Of a stretch of 64,000 nt of DNA, positions 9,458-17,277 are shown piece by piece. The stretch is taken from NCBI GenBank assembly GCA_022009795.1, contig CP091724.1, positions 1,215,501-1,279,500 of the forward strand, written 5' to 3'. Positions within the stretch are counted from its first letter, which is position 1, and each line of letters begins with the position of its first letter. The DNA is from Anaerotruncus sp. (GTDB lineage Bacteria; Bacillota; Clostridia; Oscillospirales; Acutalibacteraceae). The translations under genes and the position numbers were made by a program. Under the pieces are notes generated by a model. It searched no databases. It was not told where the DNA came from and worked only from the letters and a program-made list of their open reading frames with translations.

Positions 9458-10558
9458 TTGCGGGCGACAAAGGTACCTCGCGGGGTAGTCCTTTTATATG
9501 CGTCCGCTTTTCTTATGGCATACGAGCAAGTAATTTCCTTTGATAATCTGTATAAAGGCTTAAAAGAGAGCTGCCGTAATATCCGTTGGAAAGATAGCAC
9601 CGTAGGATATGAGGGTAACGCGCTTAAAAATACCTATCGTTTGCGGCAAACGCTGCTTAACGGTACGTACAAAATAGACCGATACCAACATTTCACGATA
9701 TACGAGCCGAAACGTCGGGACATTGTAGCCACAAGGTTAAAAGACCGACAATTTCAGCGTTCGCTCTGCGACAACGGCTTTTATGAGCAGATTACAAAAT
9801 CCTTTATAACAGATAATTGCGCTTGCCTCAAGGGGCGCGGCGTAGACTATACGCTAAACCGTATGACCGCACATCTGCGGCGGCATTATGCCGCGCACGG
9901 TTGCGACGGTTGGGTGCTTAAATGTGATATACGGCATTATTTCCAAAGCATACGGCACGACATAGCAAAGGCAGCAATATGCAAGCGGGTTACAGATACT
10001 CAAATTGCGGAGCGGGCTTGCGAAATTGTGGACTCTTTCGGGGAAATCGGGTTAGGGCTCGGCTCCCAGGTATCGCAGCTTGTAGCTCTCGCCGTCCTGG
10101 ACGACCTCGACCATTTCATAAAGGAGCGGTTGAGAATAAAGCATTATATCCGATATATGGACGACTTTATTTTAGTACACGAGGACAAAGAGTATTTGCG
10201 GCAATGCAAAAAGGAAATCGAGGCGCGCCTATTCGCCCTCGGCTTACAGCTCAACGATAAAACGGCGCTTTACCCATTGCGCCAGGGAGTAAAGCTCCTA
10301 CAATGGCGGTTTATCGTTACCGATACGGGCGCGATAATCCGCAAAATGGGTAAAAAGAAACAGAGCAAGCAGCGCCGCAAGCTCAAAAAGCTATACGCAA
10401 AAGAGCGCCGCGGAGAGTATGCGCCAGGGACGGCGCACGAGTCGCTCGTTTCCTGGCTTGCAAATGCCGCCCGCGGAGATACCTACCACGAGCGGCTCAA
10501 AATGATAAATTATTTTAAGAATATGGAGGCTACATACAATGCAAGAGAATATCTATAA
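9458..10558 (+). CDS. DGR reverse transcriptase
   Basis: This 366-residue group-II-intron-like reverse transcriptase copies the template RNA with adenine-directed errors. Catalytic YMDD is near residue 230 (RYMDDFIL). The preceding motif, LGSQVSQ at about 205, fits the DGR signature (I/V/L)GxxxSQ rather than the intron/retron PQG type. The palm motif FITDNCACLKGRGV is also visible. TTG 9458 is chosen because AAAGGAGG lies 6-7 bases upstream; an internal ATG at 9515 has no comparable site. The frame is intact. Confidence 0.95.
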   Translation: MRATKVPRGVVLLYASAFLMAYEQVISFDNLYKGLKESCRNIRWKDSTVGYEGNALKNTYRLRQTLLNGTYKIDRYQHFTIYEPKRRDIVATRLKDRQFQRSLCDNGFYEQITKSFITDNCACLKGRGVDYTLNRMTAHLRRHYAAHGCDGWVLKCDIRHYFQSIRHDIAKAAICKRVTDTQIAERACEIVDSFGEIGLGLGSQVSQLVALAVLDDLDHFIKERLRIKHYIRYMDDFILVHEDKEYLRQCKKEIEARLFALGLQLNDKTALYPLRQGVKLLQWRFIVTDTGAIIRKMGKKKQSKQRRKLKKLYAKERRGEYAPGTAHESLVSWLANAARGDTYHERLKMINYFKNMEATYNAREYL

Positions 10559-10934
10559 AAGACTCGCACAAGCGGAGGCAATGGCAGCGGCGCAGAAAGC
10601 GGAAACAATGGAGGTACTGCAAGCGGCATATAAGCGAGCTTGCGAGGAGCTTAACGAGGAGGACGCGGCGGCGTTTGCTCGCAAAATCCGAGATAAACTC
10701 CTTAACGAAACCGATAGCCGCGTAGCTCTCGACCGCTTTAATATCAGCGTGCCGAGCGGAACCTCTTTTACCGCCTGGCTTTCGTTCTTAAAATCGCTCG
10801 GAGAAATTATTACGGGAGCCTGGGCTATATATCGCCAGGCGCTCCGCGACCTCCCCGAACAAGAGGGCTTTCCGTTTAATGTTACTTTCCCCGCCCCTCC
10901 CGAGGTTGAGAACGACGGGACAGAGGGCGAGTAA
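10539..10934 (+). CDS. Hypothetical phage protein
   Basis: The frame is 131 codons, starts inside the reverse transcriptase 3' end (20-bp overlap) and has a GGAGG site at about 10524. The N-terminal ~60 residues are a charged, Ala-rich helix. A Trp-containing segment follows (TAWLSFLKSLGEIITGAWAIYRQ), and the tail is acidic and Pro-rich. I recognise no family. The place between DGR and lysis genes is common for small baseplate or XkdW-type genes, but that is only context. Confidence 0.65.
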   Translation: MQENIYKRLAQAEAMAAAQKAETMEVLQAAYKRACEELNEEDAAAFARKIRDKLLNETDSRVALDRFNISVPSGTSFTAWLSFLKSLGEIITGAWAIYRQALRDLPEQEGFPFNVTFPAPPEVENDGTEGE

Positions 10935-11113
10935 TGGGAAATTATGAGCTTATAGAGGAGCTTTGCAGCGTGGCAAGGCTGCAAGCGGATATTATACAAA
11001 AGCAAGCCGAGGCTATCGCTCAAGCAGAAATTGCCGAAAGCGTAGCGGCTGACCTTGCCGAAATGAGAAAACAGGCAGCGGACACTCTCGCCCGCTGCGA
11101 AAAAGAGCTTTAA
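10934..11113 (+). CDS. Small phage protein, coiled-coil
   Basis: A 59-codon frame starts in a TAATG overlap with the previous stop. It encodes MGNYELIEELCSVARLQ and then a continuous charged helix ending EKEL. Translational coupling and the next gene's site (AAGGAGGCGGAGG), which begins right at its stop, support it. Its family is unknown. Similar small helical proteins precede holins in siphophages of Firmicutes. Confidence 0.6.
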   Translation: MGNYELIEELCSVARLQADIIQKQAEAIAQAEIAESVAADLAEMRKQAADTLARCEKEL

Positions 11114-11126
11114 GGAGGCGGAGGCT

Positions 11127-11441
11127 ATGTTAGATACGTTTTTATCCTGGCTTATACCGTTTCTTTGCGGCGGTGCCGTAACATTTGCGGGCACTATGCT
11201 AATTAAGCTCAAGGCAATTAAAAACGGCTTACAATGCCTTTTGCGAGCTGAAATAATCCGCTCATACGATAAGTATACCGAGCGCGGTTATTGCCCTCTT
11301 TATGCAAAAGAGGCACTCACAAGGGCATATAAAGCATATCACGCCCTCGGCGGTAATGACGTAGCGACAGAATTATATCACGATATTATGGAGCTGCCGA
11401 CAGAGCCGCACAAGGAGCAAACCGAGAAAGGAGGAAAATAA
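11127..11441 (+). CDS. Small phage membrane protein, lysis region
   Basis: The first ~28 residues (MLDTFLSWLIPFLCGGAVTF...) form one transmembrane segment. A soluble domain with helices and several Tyr follows, ending in a basic tail. ATG 11127 has an AGGAGGCGGAGG site. It lies directly before a canonical holin and the endolysin, so it is a candidate second holin or antiholin, or another membrane factor. I do not recognise a defined family. Confidence 0.6.
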   Translation: MLDTFLSWLIPFLCGGAVTFAGTMLIKLKAIKNGLQCLLRAEIIRSYDKYTERGYCPLYAKEALTRAYKAYHALGGNDVATELYHDIMELPTEPHKEQTEKGGK

Positions 11442-11445
11442 TACA

Positions 11446-11718
11446 ATGGAGAAAAAGAAAGTATCGGTTGAAACCGTAGTACGTACTATTGTGCTTGTGG
11501 TAACGCTGCTTAACCAGGTTTTAACTATGCTCGGCAAAAACCCGCTGCCCTTTGCAGAGGACGAGCTGTACTCTATGCTCACGGCTGCCGCCACCGTAGC
11601 GGCTACGCTTTGGGCTTGGTGGAAAAACAACAGCTTTACCTCGGCAGCTATCCAGGCAGACGAGTATATGAAAGAAATCAAGCACGAAAACGCGAGTTAT
11701 ACAGAAAGCGAGGATTAA
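11446..11718 (+). CDS. SPP1-type phage holin
   Basis: The 90 residues match the SPP1 holin family layout. A cytoplasmic start (MEKKKVSVETVVRT) is followed by the first membrane helix (IVLVVTLLNQVLTMLGKNP). The conserved LPFAEDELY linker comes next, then a second membrane helix ending ATLWAWWKNNSFT. Holins permeabilise the inner membrane so that the endolysin reaches the wall. AAAGGAGG precedes ATG 11446, and the endolysin follows after 6 bases. Confidence 0.92.
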   Translation: MEKKKVSVETVVRTIVLVVTLLNQVLTMLGKNPLPFAEDELYSMLTAAATVAATLWAWWKNNSFTSAAIQADEYMKEIKHENASYTESED

Positions 11719-11724
11719 AACAGT

Positions 11725-12729
11725 ATGAACATCATTACGGCATACGCAACAAAGAACGATTGCTACAAGGCGGCGCGGAAAATGAAACCCGCGGGCATTG
11801 TCGTACATAGTACGGGTGCAAATAACCCGTACTTGAAACGCTACGTTGACGCACCCGACGAGGTGGGCGTAAACCAGTACGGCAACCATTGGAATAACCC
11901 CGCCTCGGTAATGAAACGCTCCGTTTGCGTTCACTCCTTTATCGGCTACGATAAAAACGGAGCCGTAAGGGTTGCAAACATTCTCCCGTACAATTATTGT
12001 TGTTGGGGCGTTGGGAGCGGCTCGAAAGGCTCTTATAATTACAACCCCGCATATATTCAGTTTGAAATGTGCGAGGACGGGCTCACGAACAAGGCGTATT
12101 TTGAGGCGGTGCGCGATACCGCTATTGAGTATTGCGCTTATCTCTGCAAGGAGTACGGCTTGTCGGTTGATAATATCGTAAGCCACCGCGAGGCGCACGC
12201 TCTCGGTTATGGAAGTAACCACGGCGACCCCGATAACTGGTGGAAAAACTTTTCCTACACAATGGATATGTTCCGCGCCGCGGTAAAAGCAAAGCTCGCA
12301 GCACAAGACAAGCCCGCAGAGCAGCCGAAACCCTCGGAGGAGAAAACTCTGTACCGTGTGCAGACGGGGGCTTTCAGCAAAAAGAGCAACGCTACCGCCC
12401 TTGCCGATAAGCTCAAAGCCGCGGGCTTTGATACCTACATTGTTCAGAGCGGCAACCTCTATAAAGTCCAGGTCGGAGCCTACTCCGTAAAGGCAAACGC
12501 CGACGCTATGGCGGCAAAGCTCAAGGCGGCGGGCTACGACACATTTATTACTACAAAGAGCGGTACGGCGGTAGGTGCTGACACCGCGCCGAAAAAGTCC
12601 GTCGACGAAATCGCCCGCGAGGTTATCCGCGGAGCCTGGGGCAACGGTGCAGACCGCAAAAACAGGCTTACAGCCGCGGGCTATGATTATAGCGCCGTGC
12701 AGAGCCGCGTAAACGCTCTGCTTAAATAG
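11725..12729 (+). CDS. Endolysin: N-acetylmuramoyl-L-alanine amidase with SPOR and Cpl-7 domains
   Basis: Residues ~20-180 are an amidase_2 (PGRP-like) domain. Zinc ligands are visible as HST (residue 29), H73 in VHSFIG, and the C-terminal HREAH/HGDPDNW region. Residues ~210-290 contain two SPOR-like repeats (YRVQTGAFS, YKVQVGAYS) that bind denuded glycan. The last ~40 residues (EIAREVIRGAWGNGADR) are a Cpl-7/CW_7 wall-binding repeat. It cuts the bond between MurNAc and L-Ala at host lysis. A terminator follows. Confidence 0.93.
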   Translation: MNIITAYATKNDCYKAARKMKPAGIVVHSTGANNPYLKRYVDAPDEVGVNQYGNHWNNPASVMKRSVCVHSFIGYDKNGAVRVANILPYNYCCWGVGSGSKGSYNYNPAYIQFEMCEDGLTNKAYFEAVRDTAIEYCAYLCKEYGLSVDNIVSHREAHALGYGSNHGDPDNWWKNFSYTMDMFRAAVKAKLAAQDKPAEQPKPSEEKTLYRVQTGAFSKKSNATALADKLKAAGFDTYIVQSGNLYKVQVGAYSVKANADAMAAKLKAAGYDTFITTKSGTAVGADTAPKKSVDEIAREVIRGAWGNGADRKNRLTAAGYDYSAVQSRVNALLK

Positions 12730-12750
12730 TCCTCCTTAAATTCACATAGG

Positions 12751-12791
12751 AAAAGCGGCGGGATTGAGGGAAACCTCGCCCGCCGCTTTTT
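12751..12791 (+). terminator. Rho-independent terminator after endolysin
   Basis: AAAAGCGGCGGG pairs with CCCGCCGCTTTT, and the right arm ends in five T. It closes the late tail/lysis transcript. Confidence 0.85.
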
Positions 12792-12814
12792 CACTTTCCG
12801 AAAGGAGTCGAAGT

Positions 12815-13348
12815 ATGGCAAATAAATATAACATAACCTTTGTAGACAAAAGCGACGAGGCGAAAAAAACAATAATAGGGCTCTCAAAAACAGCTCTGCG
12901 AGCCTCGGGAAAAGTCGTGCGGAAATACTTACGCGAAAACGTGCCCGTCCGTTCAAAGCGTTTCAAAAACCATATAGGCACCTGGGTTATGATAAATTAT
13001 TCTACGGGGCAGCCGACGCTACAAGTCGGCTTTTACTCTTGGCAAAAAGTCAAGAAAAAGAATAAATTACCCTCGCACGCCTCGCCGCATTGGGTAGAGT
13101 TTGGAGTAAAACCGCATACTATGCCGAAAGACGGCAAACGGGCGTTTATGAGGTACGAAAACAATATATACGGTTTTCACGTCAACCACCCAGGCACGAG
13201 AGCAACAAACGTATTGCGCGACACCGTGCAGAATAATATCGGAGAAATACGCGCAGCACAAGAGGAATACTTAAAAGAAATGACAAAATCGTTTGAGGAG
13301 GCGGGCTTGAAAATAGACAAGGGCGACGAGTTCGAGGACGACGACTAA
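12815..13348 (+). CDS. HK97 gp10-like phage protein
   Basis: The 177 residues have the features of the HK97-gp10/tail-completion family. An N-terminal basic helical region contains VRKYLRENVPVRSKR, a beta core follows, then the motif HVNHPGTRATNVLRDTV. ATG 12815 is chosen for its AAAGGAG site; the open frame extends to 12764 without one. Such genes normally sit in the head-tail connector region, so a copy after the endolysin is out of place. It may be a late moron. It is flanked by two terminators, so it is its own unit. Confidence 0.7.
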   Translation: MANKYNITFVDKSDEAKKTIIGLSKTALRASGKVVRKYLRENVPVRSKRFKNHIGTWVMINYSTGQPTLQVGFYSWQKVKKKNKLPSHASPHWVEFGVKPHTMPKDGKRAFMRYENNIYGFHVNHPGTRATNVLRDTVQNNIGEIRAAQEEYLKEMTKSFEEAGLKIDKGDEFEDDD

Positions 13349-13352
13349 AGCA

Positions 13353-13390
13353 AAAAGGCGGGGGCAATTAAGCCTCCGCCTTATTTTTTT
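13353..13390 (+). terminator. Rho-independent terminator
   Basis: The stem AAGGCGG(G)GGC...GCCTCCGCCTT is followed by a long T-run. It lies between the convergent gp10-like and HIRAN-like genes and could serve both strands. Confidence 0.8.
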
Positions 13391-13392
13391 AT

Positions 13393-13722
13393 TTATAAAT
13401 TTTTAATGTGCATTACTACACATAACCCCCGCTCGGAGTTAATTATCTTTTCTACCGATACAGAGGCTTTGTTATGGAGATATAAGCCTCTTATTTTGTT
13501 CACGTCCTTATACCCTATAAAACCTATTTGCTCGTTCTTTTTATTAAATACACCTATCGTATCGGGATAATCGGCAGTCGGCGCAGGGTGGAATAATAAA
13601 TCGTCGCCCACCTTTAACCGTGCTATGTATGTTTGGCGGCTTGTGCCGTTTTCGTTTGTGTATGCCGTACCCCATACGTCGCAAGAAAACTCGTCAATTA
13701 CTTTTTTAGAAAACAACCCCAT
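13393..13722 (-). CDS. HIRAN-like domain protein
   Basis: The ~110-residue product has the HIRAN outline: (S)RQTYIARLKVGDDLLF, then DTIGVFNKKNEQIGFIGYKDV. HIRAN modules are small DNA-binding domains found alone in phages or fused to helicases and nucleases. The site GGAGGT lies 6 bases before ATG 13722 and abuts the alternative ATG 13728, so 13722 is preferred. It is transcribed against its neighbours, as expected of a lysogenic or moron gene. An intrinsic terminator hairpin sits immediately upstream in its own leader. Confidence 0.6.
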   Translation of the reverse strand: MGLFSKKVIDEFSCDVWGTAYTNENGTSRQTYIARLKVGDDLLFHPAPTADYPDTIGVFNKKNEQIGFIGYKDVNKIRGLYLHNKASVSVEKIINSERGLCVVMHIKNL

Positions 13723-13736
13723 TTCCATACCTCCAT

Positions 13737-13770
13737 AAAAAAAGTGCGTGCAACTCGTCGCTGCACGCAC
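13737..13770 (-). terminator. Leader terminator/attenuator upstream of HIRAN-like gene
   Basis: On the minus strand a perfect 9-bp stem (GTGCGTGCA/TGCACGCAC, 9-nt loop) is followed by seven T. The ribosome site begins 3 bases later. No gene lies upstream that it could terminate, so attenuation of the HIRAN-like gene is possible. Confidence 0.6.
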
Positions 13771-13793
13771 GAAAAACGCAAGCTCCGAATTGC

Positions 13794-13906
13794 TACCACA
13801 CTAATTCTATGTTTTACGCTATAAGACGCAAAAACGAGCCCGCATTTTTACCGAAGTAAAAAAAGCGCACTTACAGCATAAAACAAATTATTAAATTAGT
13901 GTGGTA
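13794..13906. repeat. 113-bp imperfect inverted-repeat element
   Basis: The ends are a perfect 13-bp inverted repeat (TACCACACTAATT / AATTAGTGTGGTA). Inside, TGTTTTACGCTATAAG and the reverse of CTTACAGCATAAAACA extend the similarity to about 40 bp per arm. It lies in the intergenic space between HIRAN-like and hicA. It could be a miniature transposon, recombinase arm sites or a double operator. No target duplication was recognised. Confidence 0.5.
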
Positions 13907-13982
13907 CCCTTTATTATATCAGAAAAACCGCCGCGCTTTCAATAATAATTGCAAAAAACCGCAAAAAGTTTTGAAAAAGGGC

Positions 13983-14011
13983 TTGACAAATACGCATTAA
14001 AGGCGTATAAT
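13983..14011 (+). promoter_or_regulatory. Sigma-70-type promoter of hicAB
   Basis: A perfect TTGACA (13983) and perfect TATAAT (14006) are separated by 17 bp. They end 17 bases before the hicA start, with GAGAGGAG between. Confidence 0.9.
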
Positions 14012-14028
14012 ATAAACATAGAGAGGAG

Positions 14029-14211
14029 ATGATACAAACGAAAAGAGCAGACCTCATAAAGCTACTCGAAAAAAACGGTTGGTACTTAAAAAGAAACGGA
14101 GGCGGGCACGACATCTACACCAACGGAAAAGAGAGCGAAACAATCCCGAGGCACAGAGAATTAAAAGAAAATCTCGCAAGGGCAATAATTAAAAGGCGGG
14201 GGCTCAAATGA
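14029..14211 (+). CDS. hicA: HicA mRNA interferase toxin
   Basis: This 60-residue HicA protein has a compact double-stranded-RNA-binding-like fold. The conserved order is KLLEKNGW, then RNGGGHDIY with the catalytic His, then IPRH and a C-terminal helix NLARAIIKR. HicA cleaves mRNA and is silenced by HicB. It is preceded by a consensus promoter and GAGAGGAG. The toxin-first order with hicB 50 bp downstream is typical. In a prophage it would serve maintenance or phage exclusion. Confidence 0.92.
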   Translation: MIQTKRADLIKLLEKNGWYLKRNGGGHDIYTNGKESETIPRHRELKENLARAIIKRRGLK

Positions 14212-14260
14212 GCCCCACGCCGCCCGAGCTTAATATATATTTTATTGGAGGTAACTATAT

Positions 14261-14658
14261 ATGAAAAAAATTCATATCCTATTTTGCTTATACCCGAGGA
14301 TAAGGGCTTTACGGTTTATATTCCCGATTTTGATATTAACACACAAGGCGAGGATTTAACCGACGCTATCGAAATGGCGCGGGACGCTATCGGCTTAATG
14401 GGTGTTGATATGGAGGACGACGGGAAAGCGCTACCTACACCCCGCAAGCTCGATACTGTTAAAACGGCACAAGGAGAAATCGTAACGCTTGTAGACGTTG
14501 ACTTTGCAGAATATCGGCGCAAAAACGAAATGAGAGTAGTTAAGAAAAATTGTACTCTCCCGAGTTGGCTTTGCTACGCGGCAGAAAAGGCAAATATTAA
14601 CTTTTCCCAGGCTTTACAAGAGGCACTCAAACGGGAATTGAGAATAACAGACAGGTAA
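14261..14658 (+). CDS. hicB: HicB antitoxin (start region needs one extra A)
   Basis: The product has the HicB partial RNase-H-like domain (YPILLIPEDKGFTVYIPDF, DAIEMARDAIGLMG) and a C-terminal ribbon-helix-helix part (LPSWLCYAAEKANINFSQALQEALKREL) that would bind the hic promoter. The ribosome site TTGGAGG is placed for ATG 14261. From that ATG the frame is lost after the A-run (ATGAAAAAAATTC); one more A restores MKKNSYPILL. The intact frame alone begins at TTG 14245. A homopolymer deletion is the simple explanation. Confidence 0.85.
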
Positions 14659-14672
14659 ACCGAGCACACTTG

Positions 14673-14699
14673 AGCCCGTTCCCTCCGTGGGAGCGGGCT
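14673..14699 (+). terminator. Hairpin after hicB
   Basis: An 11-bp stem AGCCCGTTCCC/GGGAGCGGGCT with a 5-nt loop is followed by an AT-rich stretch with a short T-run. It is a likely terminator of hicAB. Confidence 0.6.
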
Positions 14700-14731
14700 A
14701 TATTATTTTAATAAAACGGAGCGATTTTATT

Positions 14732-15775
14732 ATGAGAAACTACAAACACCTTACTTTTACAGACCGTCTGCAAATAGAGGCTTGGCAAAAGGTCGGTATT
14801 AAGCCCGCAAAAATGGCGGCACTGCTCGGCGTACACGTCAGCACTATATACCGAGAATTAAAAAGAGGTGTATATACTCGCCTCAATTCCGATTTGACCG
14901 AGGAGGAGCGGTACAGCCCCGACATTGCCGAGGAAAAATACCGCGCAAACCTTAAAGCAAAGGGCGCGGGATTAAAGATAGGCTCCGACCACGAGTACGC
15001 TACATACCTTGAGTATAAAGTATCAGCAGAAAAATACGCGCCTGGTGCTATTCTTGGAGAAATCAAACGTAAAGGGTTGCAATTCAATACTACCATTTCA
15101 AAAACGACATTTTACCGTTATATCGAGGACGGCGTTTTTCTTACGATAACAAACAAGGACTTGCCCGTTAAATGCAACAAGGATAAGCAGAAATACGAGC
15201 GCGTAAAGCCGAACAGAGCGCCCGCGGGTAAAAGTATCGAAAAGCGCCCCGCAGAAGTTGCGGAGAGGGACTCTTTCGGTCACTGGGAAATGGATTGCGT
15301 CGTAGGTAAAAAAGGCACAAAGAAAACGTTTCTTGTGCTTACTGAAAGATATAGCCGCTACGAAATTATAAGGATAATGAAAGACCACACCGCCGCAAGC
15401 GTGATAAAAGCCCTTGACGGAATAGAGCGCAGTTACGGAGTGGGACTCTTTTCAAAAGTATTTCAAAGCATAACCATAGACAACGGCTCCGAATTTTCCG
15501 ACTACGAGGGACTCGAGCGTAGCTGCCGAAAAAAAGACTCACGCACAACGGTTTATTATTGCCACCCGTACAGCTCATACGAGCGCGGCTCAAATGAAAA
15601 TCAAAATAAAATGGTGCGTCGTCATTATCCGAAAGGTATTAGCCTTGATAAAGTTACCCCCGCAGATACCCGAAAACTCGAAAAATGGATTAACGACTAT
15701 CCGCGGGGAATTTTTGATTATTACAGCTCTGCGGACATATACGAGGCTTGCATAAACAGCATATTAGCCGCTTAA
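14732..15775 (+). CDS. IS30-family transposase
   Basis: The 347 residues start with an HTH_38-type helix-turn-helix (MRNYKHLTFTDRLQIEAW...HVSTIYRELKRG), the IS30 start signature. An rve/DDE domain follows, with D in HWEMDCVVG, D in ITIDNGSEF and E in GSNENQNKMVRR. The last Glu is spaced as in IS30 (DDxxxE). ATG 14732 is preferred over the upstream open frame. I could not see matching terminal inverted repeats, so it may belong to the phage rather than a free insertion sequence. Confidence 0.9.
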   Translation: MRNYKHLTFTDRLQIEAWQKVGIKPAKMAALLGVHVSTIYRELKRGVYTRLNSDLTEEERYSPDIAEEKYRANLKAKGAGLKIGSDHEYATYLEYKVSAEKYAPGAILGEIKRKGLQFNTTISKTTFYRYIEDGVFLTITNKDLPVKCNKDKQKYERVKPNRAPAGKSIEKRPAEVAERDSFGHWEMDCVVGKKGTKKTFLVLTERYSRYEIIRIMKDHTAASVIKALDGIERSYGVGLFSKVFQSITIDNGSEFSDYEGLERSCRKKDSRTTVYYCHPYSSYERGSNENQNKMVRRHYPKGISLDKVTPADTRKLEKWINDYPRGIFDYYSSADIYEACINSILAA

Positions 15776-15781
15776 AGCACG

Positions 15782-16906
15782 TCAAAATAAATTTTTTTGC
15801 ACTTTTTCGCATTTACCCCTTGACTTTTCAGTGTCGCTGCGTGTTTTTTGAATAGTATATACGGGAATGGTGGGATTAGAATATTTTCCGTCATTTGAAT
15901 ACCACGGTCCTAAAGTGAGCTGAATACTTTGCTCGGTGCTGACATTCCAATCCGGATTAGCTTCCTCGGCAGGTTGTGAAATTGTATAATCGGCCTCTTG
16001 CTTATTCGGAGCGGAGCCGATATAAGGATTGCTTTGTGAGCCGCTGCCGGAAGTTGCAACAAAATATTCGGAATCAAGATAAAACGCGGGTCTTACGCCC
16101 AAATCGGAATACCACGGAGCGTATCTGCCAACTTCACCGCTTGAGCTGATGTATCGCATATCGTGATTGCAATCGGTAACAGGGGTGCGAAGCCAATAAG
16201 GCCAAGCCATACCGTTGCTATTGTAAGCAATATAATAGCCTTTAAGATTTTTCCACACGGCATTAGCCTGCTTCACATCAAGAAGGAATACCTTTTCGGT
16301 TGTGGTTTCAAAATATGAACTGTCGTAATTTGCCACAGCCTCTGAAATGTTGGTGTAATACAACAAATCAGAATTTGCGTCTCCCTCAACGATGCCTTTG
16401 TTGTATTCGGGATGTGAAACAAGAGAACGCTGGGTAACGGTTTTCATTGCCGCAATTTCCGATTTTGAAAAAGCATTAAGAAAGCCTGCTTTGTCATTAT
16501 AGGCACCCGTTCCGCTGACATAGCCATCCTTCGGCGGATTTCCGCAAAGCCAATCAACCTTGCCTGCAGCTGCGGTTGAATTGAGCCAAGAGCGCATATT
16601 ACTGTCTTTCCAATAATTAGAGCCGTAATCATCACGCTTATAGCTTCGGCTGTGTGATTTTGAATTGCTGTTGTCATTTGTTTTGGCATCATATGCAAGG
16701 GTGTCAATAATTCTGTCTGCAAGCATAAGCGGGCCGTTATCGTCAATGCTTACACATCGCCAAAGAATCGAAGCATTATTATATGAGCCCATTTTTACAT
16801 AATCGCCCACTTTGATATCCGGCTTTGATGCCGCCCGAACGCTCATCGGCAAAATTGAGATTGCCATGCACAATGCCAACAATATTGCTGTTATTTTTTT
16901 CGTCAT
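15782..16906 (-). CDS. Secreted DUF6273 (C-type-lectin-like) protein
   Basis: The N-terminus is a signal peptide (MTKKITAILLALCMAISILPMSVRA-A). Residues ~30-285 form a DUF6273 domain: KVGDYVKMGSY, ILWRCVSIDD, SNMRSWLNST, then the lectin core WLRTPVTD...RYISSSGEVG...LGVRPAFYL. This core parallels the variable domain of the prophage target at protein level, but not at DNA level. The last ~20 residues are basic and unlike the rest, and there is no anchor. The 3' end may be truncated or rebuilt at the prophage/IS30 junction. It is probably a surface or secreted ligand-binding protein. Confidence 0.8.
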   Translation of the reverse strand: MTKKITAILLALCMAISILPMSVRAASKPDIKVGDYVKMGSYNNASILWRCVSIDDNGPLMLADRIIDTLAYDAKTNDNSNSKSHSRSYKRDDYGSNYWKDSNMRSWLNSTAAAGKVDWLCGNPPKDGYVSGTGAYNDKAGFLNAFSKSEIAAMKTVTQRSLVSHPEYNKGIVEGDANSDLLYYTNISEAVANYDSSYFETTTEKVFLLDVKQANAVWKNLKGYYIAYNSNGMAWPYWLRTPVTDCNHDMRYISSSGEVGRYAPWYSDLGVRPAFYLDSEYFVATSGSGSQSNPYIGSAPNKQEADYTISQPAEEANPDWNVSTEQSIQLTLGPWYSNDGKYSNPTIPVYTIQKTRSDTEKSRGKCEKVQKNLF

Positions 16907-16942
16907 TAAGTCACTTCCTTTATAAACGGTATATTTGCCTTC

Positions 16943-16971
16943 ATTATATTGTAAGGAATAATGTGTGTCAA
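16943..16971 (-). promoter_or_regulatory. Promoter of the DUF6273 gene
   Basis: On the minus strand TTGACA and TATAAT are separated by exactly 17 bp. They end 37 bases before ATG 16906. Confidence 0.85.
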
Positions 16972-17225
16972 TGAAAATTCTGTTAATTATTTGTCAATTT
17001 TGCAGCTGGTACATTTAATATTATACGAAGAAGAAAATCTTATCAAATATGCAAAAATGCTTCTGTCCAAAAATCAGATTGGATTTTTGCGTTGATATTT
17101 TTCTGTGGTCTGTTTTTTTAAATTTTGTCAATATTCATAACACTTAATAAGCATATACATAAAAAAATACGGCAAACATAATGCCGCTCCGTGTGACTGA
17201 ACAGCCGTATAATAATCCGAATATT

Positions 17226-17268
17226 AAAATTCCCTTACGGCATATTGTGTTGCCGCAAGGGAATTTTT
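17226..17268. terminator. Strong bidirectional hairpin terminator
   Basis: AAAATTCCCTTACGGCA pairs with TGCCGCAAGGGAATTTT (one mismatch) around an 8-nt loop. On the minus strand it directly follows a truncated coding fragment. The rest of 16972-17403 shows no gene. Confidence 0.7.
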
Positions 17269-17277
17269 CATAACGGT

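Noticed and set aside
14687..14732. Upstream start for the IS30 transposase
   Set aside because: The extra codons cover the hicB terminator hairpin. ATG 14732 begins the conserved HTH.
16080..16200. Second DGR variable repeat in the host DUF6273 gene
   Set aside because: The protein motif resembles the phage VR, but the DNA does not align to TR and the differences are not adenine-restricted.
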